Of a stretch of 64,000 nucleotides of DNA, positions 17,048-26,333 are shown one piece after another. Position numbers and translations under genes: made by a program. The notes beneath the pieces are model-generated. The model saw only the letters and a list, made by a program, of their open reading frames with translations. It had not been told where the DNA came from and did no database searches. Position 1 is the stretch's first letter, and each line of letters starts with the position of its first letter. Origin of the DNA: DASQGA01 sp963722715 (GTDB lineage Bacteria > Actinomycetota > Thermoleophilia > Gaiellales > Gaiellaceae); contig CAVROA010000020.1 of the NCBI GenBank assembly GCA_963722715.1, positions 186,001-250,000 on the forward strand, written 5' to 3'.

Positions 17048-18306
17048 TGGAGCCCGAAGGCCGGCTTTCCGGTATCCGTCTCATCCTGGCCGACCGGGCC
17101 GTGCGCGCGATCATCGCGCTCGCCTTCCTCGTCATGGTCGGCTTCGGGGTGGTCTTGCCGATCCTGGCGCTCTACGCCCGGTCGTTCGGCGTCGGGTATG
17201 GAGCCGCGGGGCTTTTCGTCTCCGCCTTCGCCCTTGTTCGCCTCGGAGCCGATCTCGTGGCCGGCCCGCTCGTCGACCGCTTCGGGGAACGTCACTCGGC
17301 CGCGTCCGGGATGGTGATAACGGCAATTGCCTCGTTCGCGGCGGGGCTTGCGCCCAACTTCGGGCTCGCGCTCGTCTTCTGGAGCGCAGGCGGAGCCGGC
17401 TCGGCGCTCCTGTTCGCTGCCTTCTACAGCTATCTCCTGAAGGTCGTCCCCTCGGATCGCATGGCGCGGACGCTCGGGATCTTCTACGGCTCCTTCAACG
17501 GCGGCATGGTCGCCGGCGGGCTGGCGGGCGGCATCGTCGCCCACTACCTTGGGCTTGCCGCTCCGCTCCTCCTGTACGCGGGCATCCTGGCGATCGCCGC
17601 GCTCGCGTACCTGCGCTTCGTTCCGGATCCGACGGGACCCGCGCAGGAGCTTCCGATGTCCACCCAGCAGGCCGAGCTCGAGCGAGACATGCCGATCCTG
17701 CGCCGGAGCCGGACGACGCTCGCCCGGCTCTTTCGGACACGCGGTTTCGTGACCGTGTTGGTCGTCAACCTCGCCTACCTCTGGATGATTGCCGCGGTGT
17801 TCGACACGCTCGTGCCGCTGTTCGGACGCGAGGAGCTCGGGATGTCGACGGTGGCGATCGGCGCCGTCTTCGCCGCGGCGCTTGCGACGGAGTTCGTCGT
17901 CCTCTATCCCGCGGGCACGGCCGCAGATCGGCACGGGCGGAAGCCGGTGCTCTTGCCGGCGCTCGCCGGGCTCGCGCTGATGACCGCGGTCGTCGGCTGG
18001 GCCCCGACGCCGGTCCTGCTCGGAGTCGCCATGGCGTTCCTCGGGATCGCGACCGGGTACGCCGGAGTACCGCCCGCGGCCATGCTCTCCGACCTGACAC
18101 CCAGTCACGGGTCGGGCACTGCGGTGGGCGCTTTCCGCTTCTGCGGCGACCTCGGGCTCCTCGTGGGCCCGCTCGTTGCGGGCGTCACGCTCGACGTGTT
18201 TGGCTTCCGCGAGGCGTTCGCGATCGCCGCTCTACCGACGATCGTCGCTTTCGTGCTCGTCGCAAGAAGCCCGGAGACTCTGCCGGCCAAGGCTCACGCT
18301 CAATAG
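17047..18306 (+). CDS. major facilitator superfamily transporter
   Basis: 419 residues with about 12 membrane helices. MFS features include GPLVDRFGERHSA between helices 2 and 3 (the A-motif-like loop), a charged central loop (ELERDMPILRRSRTTLARLF) between the two six-helix halves, and GTAADRHGRKPVL as the second-half A motif. The substrate is not predictable. Start: GTG at 17047 using the last base of the previous stop (TAGTG). End of the ltaE operon, followed by a terminator. Confidence 0.88.
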   Translation: MEPEGRLSGIRLILADRAVRAIIALAFLVMVGFGVVLPILALYARSFGVGYGAAGLFVSAFALVRLGADLVAGPLVDRFGERHSAASGMVITAIASFAAGLAPNFGLALVFWSAGGAGSALLFAAFYSYLLKVVPSDRMARTLGIFYGSFNGGMVAGGLAGGIVAHYLGLAAPLLLYAGILAIAALAYLRFVPDPTGPAQELPMSTQQAELERDMPILRRSRTTLARLFRTRGFVTVLVVNLAYLWMIAAVFDTLVPLFGREELGMSTVAIGAVFAAALATEFVVLYPAGTAADRHGRKPVLLPALAGLALMTAVVGWAPTPVLLGVAMAFLGIATGYAGVPPAAMLSDLTPSHGSGTAVGAFRFCGDLGLLVGPLVAGVTLDVFGFREAFAIAALPTIVAFVLVARSPETLPAKAHAQ

Positions 18307-18412
18307 CGCGAGGCTGGCACGGCGGCCGCTCGCCCCGCCGAGCCAACGCCTCGCGTGTCTGAAACGAAAGCTGAGGCGAAGGCCTGGCGCATCCCCCGTC
18401 GGGGGACGAAGA

Positions 18413-18454
18413 GCCCCGGGCACCCGCCGATCGCGTGGCGCCCGGGGCCTTTCC
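18413..18454 (+). terminator. terminator between convergent MFS and ABC permease genes
   Basis: Perfect 9-bp inverted repeat (18413-18421 with 18440-18448) followed by ctttcctt. A second small hairpin (five C, three-base loop, five G) lies about 10 bases upstream. The permease gene on the other strand ends at 18455, so the structure may work for both directions. Confidence 0.7.
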
Positions 18455-21022
18455 TTACTCGTACTGGAGCGCTCGGAGGACGTTCAGCTTCGCGGCCCTG
18501 CGTGCCGGCACGATCGCCGCGACGATCCCGACGATGATCGCCACGAGCGCGAAGATAGCCAGCTGGCTGCCCGGGATCGAGAACTCGACCTCGAACTGCG
18601 AGAGGGCCCGCGTCACGAGCGCGGCGAGGAAGACGCCGAGCGGGAGCCCGAGCGCTGCTCCGATCAGCGCGGTGATCACGCTCTCATGCCGCACCATGCG
18701 GCGCACCTGCCGCCGCGTCATGCCGACGGCGCGCAGCATGCCCAGCTCGCGCGTTCGCTCGAAGACGGTGAGCACGAGCGTGTTGATCATGCCGAACACG
18801 CTCACGACCACCGAGAGGGCGAGGAGGACGTACAGCAGGATCAGGAACTGGTTGAACTCCTTGTCCTGGAAGTCGATCCATGCCCCCCGGGTCTGCACCT
18901 TTGCGTCCGGGAAGTCTGCGACGGCCTTCTCGAGCCCTGCCGTCGTCGCCGGGCTGTCGTTCGCCGTGTTCACGAAGACGAAGGAGTTCCGCGGGCGCTC
19001 GTAGAGCGAGTCGAACGCCGCCTGCGAGATCGACGCGCTCCCGAGCAGCGGGAAGAACGGCGGCGGCTTGTAGATCCCGCGCACCACTAGGTCCGCCGTC
19101 CTCGCACTGGGGGTGAGGAGCCTGGCGGTGTCGCCGACCTCGAGGTTCTTCTGGTCGGCGAAGTCCTTCGCGACGATCACCCCGTTCCGCCCGAGCTTCG
19201 CGAGCACGGCGTTGGAGCCGTCCTCCCACTCGAAGACGTACGCCTGGTCGATGTTGGCGGGGTCGATGCCGGTCACATATTGCGACGACCCGGCGACCTT
19301 GCCGAGCTCCGAGCGCACGGATGTGACAAGCTCGGCGTCCGGCGAGTCGGCGAGGGCGTCGGCCGCGCCCGGAACGAACGGCGAGAAGCCGTCCTGCGCG
19401 GTCACGACGTAGTCCGCTTTCACCTGGTCCTCGATCGCCCCTCGGTTCGAGGCCTTCATCCCATTTGCCAGCACCGCGATGAAGGTGACGAGCGCGACGC
19501 CGATCATGAGCGCCGCTGCAGTCGAGGCTGTGCGGCCCGGATTCCGCATCGAGTTCCCCTTGGCCAGCCGGCCGGCTGCGCCGCCGACTCGCGCCGCCGG
19601 CCAGCCGAGGACCGACGCGAGCGGCTTGACCAGATGGGAGGAGACCATGGCCACGCCCGTGAAGAGCGCGAGGACGCCCCCGGCAATCAAGAGCAGCCTC
19701 GGCGCGGTTGCGAGCTCGTCCTTGAACATCGCCAGCCCGAGGGCTGCGACCCCGAGCGTGATGATCGCGATCGCGAGGTAGGGAACGAAGGGCGAGAACC
19801 GCGACTTCGGCAGGACGGCTCCTTCGCGGACCGCTGCGATCGGCGGCACCCGGGTTGCCCTCAGAGCCGGGAAGATCCCGGCCAGGACCGTCACCACGGT
19901 GCCGATCAGCATCGAGACGACGATCGTGCGGGTCGCGAACACCGTTCCCGTCGTCGGCAGGTCGAGATTCAGCGCCTTGAAGAGCGCGTTCAGCCCCACT
20001 GCCAGGCCGAGGCCTGCGAGGAGGCCGATCAGCGCGGCCGCAAAGCCGATCACGAACGCCTCCAGGATGACCGACTGCAACAGCTGGCGGCGGGAAGCGC
20101 CGATCGTGCGGAGAGTCGCGAACTCCCGCGTCCGCTGGGCGACCGTGATGGAGAAGGTGTTGAAGATCACGAAAGCGCCGACGAAGAGTGCGATGCCCGC
20201 GAACGACAGCAGGAAGTACCGGATGAAGCTGGTGAACTCGACGGACTCGAGGTCCTTGGACGCCTGCTGGTCGCCGGTTCGCACGGTCACACCCGAGCCA
20301 AGTGCATCGCGAATCTCGCTCTGGAGCTGCGCCGGCGTGACCCCGTCCTTCGCGGCGACGGAGATGGCGTCGAACTGACCTTCGCGCTCGAGGAGCCGTT
20401 GCGCCTCCGGAATCGTGAAGACGACGAATGTCGCCGTCCCGAGCGACTCGACTTCACCGTATTGCGCGAGCCCGACGACCTTGAACTCCTCGACCGGCTT
20501 CAGGGTCGCGATCTTGACGGTGTCGCCGATCTTGTAGCCCTCTTCGTCAGCCTTCGCGGCGTCGAGCACGACCTCACCAGACGTCTGTGGCCAGGTGCCC
20601 TCGACGAGCTTCAGCGGATTGAACCGCTGCTCGTCCGGATCGATGCCGAAGCCGAAAGAGGGCGCGCCGCCGGTGTTCACGGCCTTGCCTTCCTTGGTCA
20701 GAAGCTTGGTGTTCGTCTGGTCGAGGACGCTGCCCGTGGCGGCCTCGACATCCGGGAGGGCGCGCACCTCGTCGAGCGTCCGCTCCGGGATCGGCGGGGG
20801 CTCGGTCGTATCCCCCTGGAACGAGATGTCTGCCGTCTTGCCGGAGACGACGACGTCCGTGTTGGCGTACGACTCCTGGAAGATGCCGCTGAACGCCTTG
20901 TCGATCGTGTCGGTGAGAACGTAGGTGCCGCTCACCATCGCGACTCCGAGGATGATCGCGAACATGGTCAGGGCGGTGCGGAGCTTGCGCCCCCCGAGGC
21001 CTTTGAGCGCGACCCCGGTCAT
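18455..21022 (-). CDS. ABC transporter permease, FtsX/MacB-like
   Basis: 855 residues. An N-terminal membrane helix (about 15-38) is followed by an extracytoplasmic domain (MacB-PCD-like), a three-helix FtsX domain (about 270-395), a further helix pair, a second extracytoplasmic domain and a C-terminal FtsX domain (about 735-850). The FtsX signatures REFATLRTIGASRRQLLQ and RELGMLRAVGMTRRQVRRM occur once per half, showing an internally duplicated permease. It overlaps its ATPase by four bases. Probable lipoprotein, peptide or lipid exporter rather than an importer; substrate unknown. Confidence 0.88.
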   Translation of the reverse strand: MTGVALKGLGGRKLRTALTMFAIILGVAMVSGTYVLTDTIDKAFSGIFQESYANTDVVVSGKTADISFQGDTTEPPPIPERTLDEVRALPDVEAATGSVLDQTNTKLLTKEGKAVNTGGAPSFGFGIDPDEQRFNPLKLVEGTWPQTSGEVVLDAAKADEEGYKIGDTVKIATLKPVEEFKVVGLAQYGEVESLGTATFVVFTIPEAQRLLEREGQFDAISVAAKDGVTPAQLQSEIRDALGSGVTVRTGDQQASKDLESVEFTSFIRYFLLSFAGIALFVGAFVIFNTFSITVAQRTREFATLRTIGASRRQLLQSVILEAFVIGFAAALIGLLAGLGLAVGLNALFKALNLDLPTTGTVFATRTIVVSMLIGTVVTVLAGIFPALRATRVPPIAAVREGAVLPKSRFSPFVPYLAIAIITLGVAALGLAMFKDELATAPRLLLIAGGVLALFTGVAMVSSHLVKPLASVLGWPAARVGGAAGRLAKGNSMRNPGRTASTAAALMIGVALVTFIAVLANGMKASNRGAIEDQVKADYVVTAQDGFSPFVPGAADALADSPDAELVTSVRSELGKVAGSSQYVTGIDPANIDQAYVFEWEDGSNAVLAKLGRNGVIVAKDFADQKNLEVGDTARLLTPSARTADLVVRGIYKPPPFFPLLGSASISQAAFDSLYERPRNSFVFVNTANDSPATTAGLEKAVADFPDAKVQTRGAWIDFQDKEFNQFLILLYVLLALSVVVSVFGMINTLVLTVFERTRELGMLRAVGMTRRQVRRMVRHESVITALIGAALGLPLGVFLAALVTRALSQFEVEFSIPGSQLAIFALVAIIVGIVAAIVPARRAAKLNVLRALQYE

Positions 21023-21792
21023 CGACGACTGACCTCTTCGATCGTCTCGAGGATCGTGTGGGCGTCACACTTGCCGAGCTCCTTGACGATGAGGCCGTCT
21101 CCGAGGAACAGCACGCGGTCGGCGATCGCCGCAGCGTGGGCATCGTGGGTGACCATCACGGTCGTCTGGCCGAAGTCCTTGACGGATTCCGCCAGGAGCT
21201 GGAGGATCTCCGCGCTCGTCTGGGAGTCGAGGTTCCCGGTCGGCTCGTCGGCGAACATCACCGTCGGGCGCGAGACGAGGGCGCGTGCGATCGCGACGCG
21301 CTGCTGCTGTCCGCCGGAGAGCTCGGACGGCCGGTGCTTGCGGCGGTCGTCGAGGCCTACCTTGTCGATGAGCCCGTCCGTCCACTGCTTGTCACGCTTC
21401 GTCCCGGCCAGCTCGAGTGGCAGCAGGATGTTCTCCTCCGCGGTCAGCATGGGGAGCAGGTTGAAGAACTGGAAGATGAAGCCGATGTGGCGGCGCCGGA
21501 GCTTGGTCAGGTCGGTGTCGCCGAGCGTCGTGATGTCGGTGCCGTCGATCGAGACGGTGCCGTCGGTCGGCCGGTCCAGGCCCGCGAGGATGTGCATGAG
21601 CGTCGACTTGCCGGAGCCGGAAGGCCCCATGACGGCCGTCAGCTGACCGCGCGTGACCTCCAGGGAGACGCCACGGAGGGCGTCGACGGCCGTGTCGCCT
21701 TCGCCGTAGCGGCGGGTTATGTCCGTGGCCGAGACGACGGCGAGCGACTCGCCGGCCTGCGGCGTGGCCTGTGCCAGTGTGCCTGCTTCCAT
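21019..21792 (-). CDS. ABC transporter ATP-binding protein (MacB/LolD-like)
   Basis: 257 residues. Walker A GPSGSGKST, Q-loop in FIFQFFNLLP, signature LSGGQQQR, Walker B TVMFADEPTGNLD and switch His in VTHD are intact. The order and the NLD after Walker B fit the LolD/MacB class that works with FtsX permeases. ATG at 21792 has GGAGG ten bases upstream; a GTG at 21795 with seven-base spacing is equally plausible. The stop overlaps the permease start (ATGA). Confidence 0.9.
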   Translation of the reverse strand: MEAGTLAQATPQAGESLAVVSATDITRRYGEGDTAVDALRGVSLEVTRGQLTAVMGPSGSGKSTLMHILAGLDRPTDGTVSIDGTDITTLGDTDLTKLRRRHIGFIFQFFNLLPMLTAEENILLPLELAGTKRDKQWTDGLIDKVGLDDRRKHRPSELSGGQQQRVAIARALVSRPTVMFADEPTGNLDSQTSAEILQLLAESVKDFGQTTVMVTHDAHAAAIADRVLFLGDGLIVKELGKCDAHTILETIEEVSRR

Positions 21793-21826
21793 CACGAGAG
21801 AACCTCCGGGGGAGATGGTCGTTCCA

Positions 21827-21854
21827 GGTTTACAGCCCTGGTGTCGCGATTCAA
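21827..21854 (-). promoter_or_regulatory. possible promoter of the ABC exporter operon
   Basis: Reading the minus strand, TTGAAT (21854-21849) and TAAACC within TGTAAACC (21832-21827) resemble -35 and -10 boxes with 16-base spacing, about 35 bases before the ATPase start. Matched by eye to a housekeeping-type consensus only. Confidence 0.3.
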
Positions 21855-21916
21855 GGCGGCCACCGCGAACCTTCACGTGGGGTTAACCGCACCCTACGTG
21901 CGCGGGGGGTTGAGCC

Positions 21917-22954
21917 CTAGCGGTCGCCCGCCAGGAAGAACGCGGCGGCAGCGCCGACGTAGGCGGTGATCAGGATGGCGCCTCGTAGGCGGCTCGAACG
22001 CCCGTCCCAGAGAATCGCCGCAGCCAGCAGCGTTGAGGCCCCGAGCACGACTATCTCCACGGGCCGGAAGGAGAGCGCCAGCGGGTCGATCGCCCAGGCC
22101 ACGAGCGCGACCGCAGGGATCAGGAACACGGCCACTTGCGCACTCGAGGCGAGCGCGATCTCGGCCGCGAGCTTGATCTTGCCGCGCGCTGCCACGACGA
22201 CGGCGCCGCCGTGCTCCGCCGCGTTCCCGACGATCGCGACGATTACTGCGGCCACGAAGAAGTCGGTCAGATGTGCCTTCTCCGCAAACGTCTCGAGCGT
22301 GTGAACGAGGATCTCCGCAACAAAGGCAGTCACAACCGTGGCGCCGGCGAGGACGAGCAACGCGACCGGCAAGGACCAGGCGTCGAAGGTGGCCGCCTCG
22401 TCGACGATGTAGCCTCGGCGGTGGCGCCTGAGCGTGTACCAGGTGACGGCGACGTAGACCAGAAGCAGGAAGATCGAGATCGGAAGCGAGAGCCTGGCCA
22501 GCGAATGCCGTTCTGGGTCCCCGTCCCAGCCTGGGATCGAAGGGATCAGGAAGAGCAGGGTCGCGAGCCCGACCAGGCCCAAGGAGACGAAGCTCGACTC
22601 CCGGTCGAGCTCTCCTTTGCCGCCGAAGAGCAGCGAGAAGCCGAGGACGAGGAGGAGGTTTCCGATCACGCTCCCCGTGAGGGACCCGCGCACCACTTCC
22701 GTGAGCCCTTCGTAAACGGCGAAGAGCGCGATGATGAGCTCGGGCGCGTTGCCGAACGTCGCGTTCAGGAAGCCTCCCACTCCTGGGCCGGTGTGGTGCG
22801 CGGCGTGCTCGGTCGCCTCTCCGATCAGCCAGGCAAGCGGGATGAGTGCCGCGGCGGCGAGAATGAAAAGGAGCATGTCGGGCGCTCCGATGAGGTCGAT
22901 CACGACGACGGCAGGCCCGAGCACCAGCAAGCCGAAGAGGATGCGCCGCGTCAC
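21917..22954 (-). CDS. Ca2+/H+ antiporter (CaCA superfamily)
   Basis: 345 residues with about 11 membrane segments in two similar halves. The alpha-repeat ion-binding motifs are LNATFGNAPELIIALFA and VAIVGNAAEHGGAVVVA, each with the acidic residue of the CAX family. It exports Ca2+ in exchange for protons. Start: GTG at 22954, only 25 bases from the divergent HAD phosphatase gene, so regulatory sequence is minimal and transcripts may be leaderless. Confidence 0.9.
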   Translation of the reverse strand: MTRRILFGLLVLGPAVVVIDLIGAPDMLLFILAAAALIPLAWLIGEATEHAAHHTGPGVGGFLNATFGNAPELIIALFAVYEGLTEVVRGSLTGSVIGNLLLVLGFSLLFGGKGELDRESSFVSLGLVGLATLLFLIPSIPGWDGDPERHSLARLSLPISIFLLLVYVAVTWYTLRRHRRGYIVDEAATFDAWSLPVALLVLAGATVVTAFVAEILVHTLETFAEKAHLTDFFVAAVIVAIVGNAAEHGGAVVVAARGKIKLAAEIALASSAQVAVFLIPAVALVAWAIDPLALSFRPVEIVVLGASTLLAAAILWDGRSSRLRGAILITAYVGAAAAFFLAGDR

Positions 22955-22979
22955 CGACCGCTGAGCCTACAGTTGGCTC

Positions 22980-23705
22980 ATGGGTCTCGACGCAGTGCTC
23001 TTCGACTGGGGCGACACGCTCTTCCATTTCGCCTACGACGAGGCTCTCCTCGAGGCGGGCTGGGAGGCGGGACTCCAGGCGACCGGCCGTAACGACCTGC
23101 CCGGCCACGAGGATGCCGCTGCCCGCTTCCGCGAGGGCTACCTGCCGCTCCTCTTCGTTCCCGGCACCGTCGAGGAGATCGAGTACCCGGGCCTGATCCG
23201 CGAGCTCCTGGCCGGGTTCGACATCGAGCTCACGGACGACGAGCTCGGTCGCTTCCTCGACGCGGAGCACGAGGCCTGGTCACCGGCGCGGGCCATGGGC
23301 GACTCGACCCATGCGCTCCTGGAGAGCCTCCGAGGTAGAGGCCTCAAGCTCGGGCTGGTCTCGAACGCCTTCGACCCGCCGGAGCTGCTTCATCGGGACC
23401 TCGGCCGGATGGGCCTCGCCGAGCGCCTCGACGTCGCCGTCTTCTCTTCTGAGGTCGGGCGCCGAAAGCCCGACCCCCTCATCTTTCGCACTGCCCTCGA
23501 CCGGCTAGGGGTCGAGCCGGACCAGGCGCTCTTCGTCGGCGATAGTCTCGAAGCCGACATCGCCGGTGCGGCCGCCCTCGGGATGCGGACCGTGCAGGCG
23601 GTCTGGTTCCGGGCGGACGAGGCTGAAGGCCCAGAGCCCGACTTCCAGGCCTTCACCCAGATGGACGTTCTGAACATCGTGCGGCGGCTGACCGGCGAGC
23701 TCTAG
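22980..23705 (+). CDS. HAD-superfamily hydrolase
   Basis: 241 residues. Motif I is LFDWGDTL (nucleophile Asp 9, acid/base Asp 12), motif II LVSNAF, motif III the Lys in RKPDPLIF, and motif IV VGDSLEADIAGA. A helical cap lies between residues 15 and 95. The layout fits the REG-2/haloacid-dehalogenase or phosphoglycolate-phosphatase subgroup; the substrate cannot be named. ATG at 22980. Confidence 0.85.
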   Translation: MGLDAVLFDWGDTLFHFAYDEALLEAGWEAGLQATGRNDLPGHEDAAARFREGYLPLLFVPGTVEEIEYPGLIRELLAGFDIELTDDELGRFLDAEHEAWSPARAMGDSTHALLESLRGRGLKLGLVSNAFDPPELLHRDLGRMGLAERLDVAVFSSEVGRRKPDPLIFRTALDRLGVEPDQALFVGDSLEADIAGAAALGMRTVQAVWFRADEAEGPEPDFQAFTQMDVLNIVRRLTGEL

Positions 23706-23780
23706 CGAGCGGCGCTTACACCGCCCGGGCGCTCATGTCAAGACTTGCGGGGAGCCTTGTCCTTCGCCAACAATCCGGGT

Positions 23781-24191
23781 ATGCAAAGACGACTCGCCGA
23801 GGGCGCCTTGCTGCCGCTCCGGCCGCAGGAGGAAACCGAGTGCCGTCGGTGCGAGGTTCACTGCGACAAGGTCGTCTACCCCGCCGCCTGCATCGAGGGC
23901 GCCTGCCCCTTCGTCTACGCGTACGAGGAGTGGGGACACCGGTACATCGGATGCATGCAGAAGGTCTACGAGGTCGAGATCGACGTCGACGTCCTCCACG
24001 ACGCCGAGGCGCGGCCGGGAGGCTTCGGAGCCGTGAAGGCAGTCCGGCAGCCATTGCCGATGTGCAGTTCCGAGGTGACCGACTGCTACGAGAGCCGGGC
24101 CGGCGAGCTCGGCTGCGTGAACCCGGAGTTCTGGGAGCTTCCAGAGGGCGCGCCCTCGTTCCGGGTCATCGCCCGGATCCCGGCCGACTGA
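23781..24191 (+). CDS. conserved-looking Cys-rich protein of unknown function
   Basis: 136 residues, not recognised. The first half has a cluster of Cys (CRRCEVHC, then AACIEGACPF, then GCMQK) that could bind a metal or an iron-sulfur cluster; two further Cys occur in MCSSEVTDC and one in GCVNPEFW. The end, APSFRVIARIPAD, is beta-like. No membrane helix or signal peptide. ATG at 23781 is the first sensible start; an upstream GTG at 23745 is also open. Codon bias supports coding. Convergent with nfo, six bases apart. Confidence 0.65.
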   Translation: MQRRLAEGALLPLRPQEETECRRCEVHCDKVVYPAACIEGACPFVYAYEEWGHRYIGCMQKVYEVEIDVDVLHDAEARPGGFGAVKAVRQPLPMCSSEVTDCYESRAGELGCVNPEFWELPEGAPSFRVIARIPAD

Positions 24192-24197
24192 GCCGGC

Positions 24198-25052
24198 TCA
24201 GCTTTCGACTGCCCGTGCCTGCAGCGCCTTGAGCGCGCTCACGTCGTCTGCATCCGGGCCGTGCCCGTCCTTCCCAGGGGTCTCGAGCACGGCCGGGAGG
24301 CCCTGCAGGAGCGGGTGGCCGAGGAAGACCGCGAGCTTCTCCCCGAGGACGCCCTCGCCGACGTTCGCGTGGCGGTCCCGGTTCGAGTCGAGGGGTTCGC
24401 TCGTGTCGTTCACATGCAGCGCACGGAGGCGGTCGAGCCCGACCCGCGCGTCGAGCTCCGCCAGCGTCGAGTCGAGAACAGCCCGGTCGGTGACGTCCAC
24501 TCCCGAGACCCAGAGGTGGCAGGAGTCGAGACAGACGCCAACGCGGGGATGGGCGTCGAGCGCCTCGACGAGGAGGCAAAGCTCGTCGATCGAGCGCCCG
24601 ATCGTTCCGCCCGCGCCGGCGGAGTTCTCGATCAGGAGCCAGGTTGTCTCCGAGCAGCGCTCGAGCGCCTGGCGAAGCGCGGGCACGGCCAGCTCGAGGC
24701 CGGCCTCGAAGCCGGCTCCGAGGTGCGAACCGACGTGGAAGACAACGCCGTCGGCCTCGATCGCGCAGGCGACCTCGATCGTGTTCAGGAGTGACGCCAC
24801 GGACTTCTCGTGAACGTCCGGCTTCGGGCTCGCGAGATTGACGAGGTAGAGGGCGTGGCAGAGAACAGCGCCCACGCCAGCTTCGGCACGGCGCTCTTTG
24901 AAGCGCTCGAAGTGCGCCGGGTCGTGGTTCGTCGGCCGCCACGCGCGGGGGCTTTGGGTGAAGAGCTGCACGGCGTCGCCGCCGAAGCTCTCGATCCGGT
25001 CGATCGCCGTGAAGATCCCGCCCGCCGTCGAGACGTGAGCCCCGATGAGCAT
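24198..25052 (-). CDS. nfo: deoxyribonuclease IV (AP endonuclease)
   Basis: Zinc-dependent endonuclease IV, cutting 5' of abasic sites in base-excision repair. 284 residues, TIM barrel. Metal-site segments are GAHVSTAGG, CHALYLVN, FHVGSH, LIENSAG, CLDSCHLW, ALHVNDT, RDRHANVGEG and LETPGKDG, all intact. ATG at 25052, 21 bases from the divergent gltX start. Some members of this fold are sugar isomerases, but the His/Glu/Asp set here is that of Nfo. Confidence 0.93.
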   Translation of the reverse strand: MLIGAHVSTAGGIFTAIDRIESFGGDAVQLFTQSPRAWRPTNHDPAHFERFKERRAEAGVGAVLCHALYLVNLASPKPDVHEKSVASLLNTIEVACAIEADGVVFHVGSHLGAGFEAGLELAVPALRQALERCSETTWLLIENSAGAGGTIGRSIDELCLLVEALDAHPRVGVCLDSCHLWVSGVDVTDRAVLDSTLAELDARVGLDRLRALHVNDTSEPLDSNRDRHANVGEGVLGEKLAVFLGHPLLQGLPAVLETPGKDGHGPDADDVSALKALQARAVES

Positions 25053-25073
25053 CCGGCTAGCCTAGACACCCCT

Positions 25074-26333
25074 ATGTCTGTGAGAGTTCGCTTCGCGCCG
25101 AGCCCGACCGGCTTCCTTCACATCGGGGGAGTCCACACGGCCCTCTTCAACTGGCTGTTCGCTCGGCACGAGGGCGGGGAGTTCTTGCTCAGGATCGAGA
25201 ACACGGACACCGGCCGGGAAGTCGCCGAGGCGACCGAGCACATCCTGGAGTCGCTCAGGTGGCTCGGGCTCGGCTGGGACGGGGAGCCGACGTTCCAGCT
25301 CGACCGCCTGGAGCGCTGCAAGCAGGAGGCGGCGCGCCTGCTCGAGGAGGGCAAGGCGTACGAGGACGAGGGCGCGATCCGGATCCGGATGCCCGACGAG
25401 GGCGTGACGGCCTGGGACGATGCGATTCGGGGCCGGATCGAGTTCCCGAACGAGAAGCTGGAAGACCTGGTGCTCGTCCGCGCCGACGGGCGCCCGACGT
25501 ACAACTTCGCATCGCCGCTCGAGGACTGGCTCGATGAGATCACCCACGTGATCCGGGGTGACGACCACATCTCCAATACGCCGAAGCAGATCCGCGTGCT
25601 CGAGGCGCTCGGGGCCGAGGTCCCGGTCTACGCGCATCTCGCCATGATCTTCGGCCCGGACGGGCAGAAGCTTTCGAAGCGGCACGGAGCCGTTTCCGTG
25701 GCGGAGTTCCGGGCTGCCGGCTACATTCCGGCGGCTCTGGTCAACTACCTGGCGCTCCTCGGCTGGAGCTACGACGACCACACGGAGATCATGTCGATGG
25801 ACGAGCTCGTGGAGCGCTTCACGCTCGAGCGGGTCGGGTCGAGCCCGGCCATCTTCGACTACGCGAAGCTCGAGCATCTGAACGGTGTCCATCTCCGCGC
25901 GCTGTCCCCGGACGACTACGCCGACGTGCTGGTCGCCTACCTCCGTGAGATCGGGTTCGAGGGTGACGAGGAGACGATCCGGGCCGCCGCACCGCTCGTC
26001 CAGGAGAAAATCGCGACCCTGGGTCAGTTCCCGGAGTTCGCGGGCTTCCTCTTCCATCGGGTCGAGCCACCTCGCGAGCTCTTGGAGGGTGCAGAGCCGA
26101 TGCTCGAGGTTGCGCGGGAGGCCCTGGCGACCCTGGAGCCCTGGAACCGGGAGTCGATCGAGTCCGAGCTCCGCGGCCTGGCCGAGCGCCTGGGCTTGAA
26201 GCCCCGCGAAGCTTTTCAACCGGTCCGGGTCGCCGTCACGGGATCGAAGATCTCACCGGGCCTCTTCGAGTCGATCGAGCTGCTCGGACGTGAGGAGACT
26301 CTCGCCCGGCTCGACGCTGCTCTCGGCCGCTAG
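25074..26333 (+). CDS. gltX: glutamyl-tRNA synthetase
   Basis: Class I synthetase charging tRNA-Glu (and possibly tRNA-Gln, if an amidotransferase route is used). 419 residues, shorter than the usual 465-490. HIGH motif is FLHIGG, KMSKS motif is KLSKRHG; GDDHISNTPKQ and WLFARHEGGEFLLRIENTD are also typical. The C-terminal anticodon-binding helices are present, ending in LLGREETLARL. ATG at 25074. Its stop shares one CTAG with the convergent gene at 26330. Confidence 0.93.
   Translation: MSVRVRFAPSPTGFLHIGGVHTALFNWLFARHEGGEFLLRIENTDTGREVAEATEHILESLRWLGLGWDGEPTFQLDRLERCKQEAARLLEEGKAYEDEGAIRIRMPDEGVTAWDDAIRGRIEFPNEKLEDLVLVRADGRPTYNFASPLEDWLDEITHVIRGDDHISNTPKQIRVLEALGAEVPVYAHLAMIFGPDGQKLSKRHGAVSVAEFRAAGYIPAALVNYLALLGWSYDDHTEIMSMDELVERFTLERVGSSPAIFDYAKLEHLNGVHLRALSPDDYADVLVAYLREIGFEGDEETIRAAAPLVQEKIATLGQFPEFAGFLFHRVEPPRELLEGAEPMLEVAREALATLEPWNRESIESELRGLAERLGLKPREAFQPVRVAVTGSKISPGLFESIELLGREETLARLDAALGR

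Noticed and set aside
24810..25073. Extended start for gltX
   Set aside because: The stretch is the antisense of nfo; the GluRS N-terminus begins at ATG 25074.
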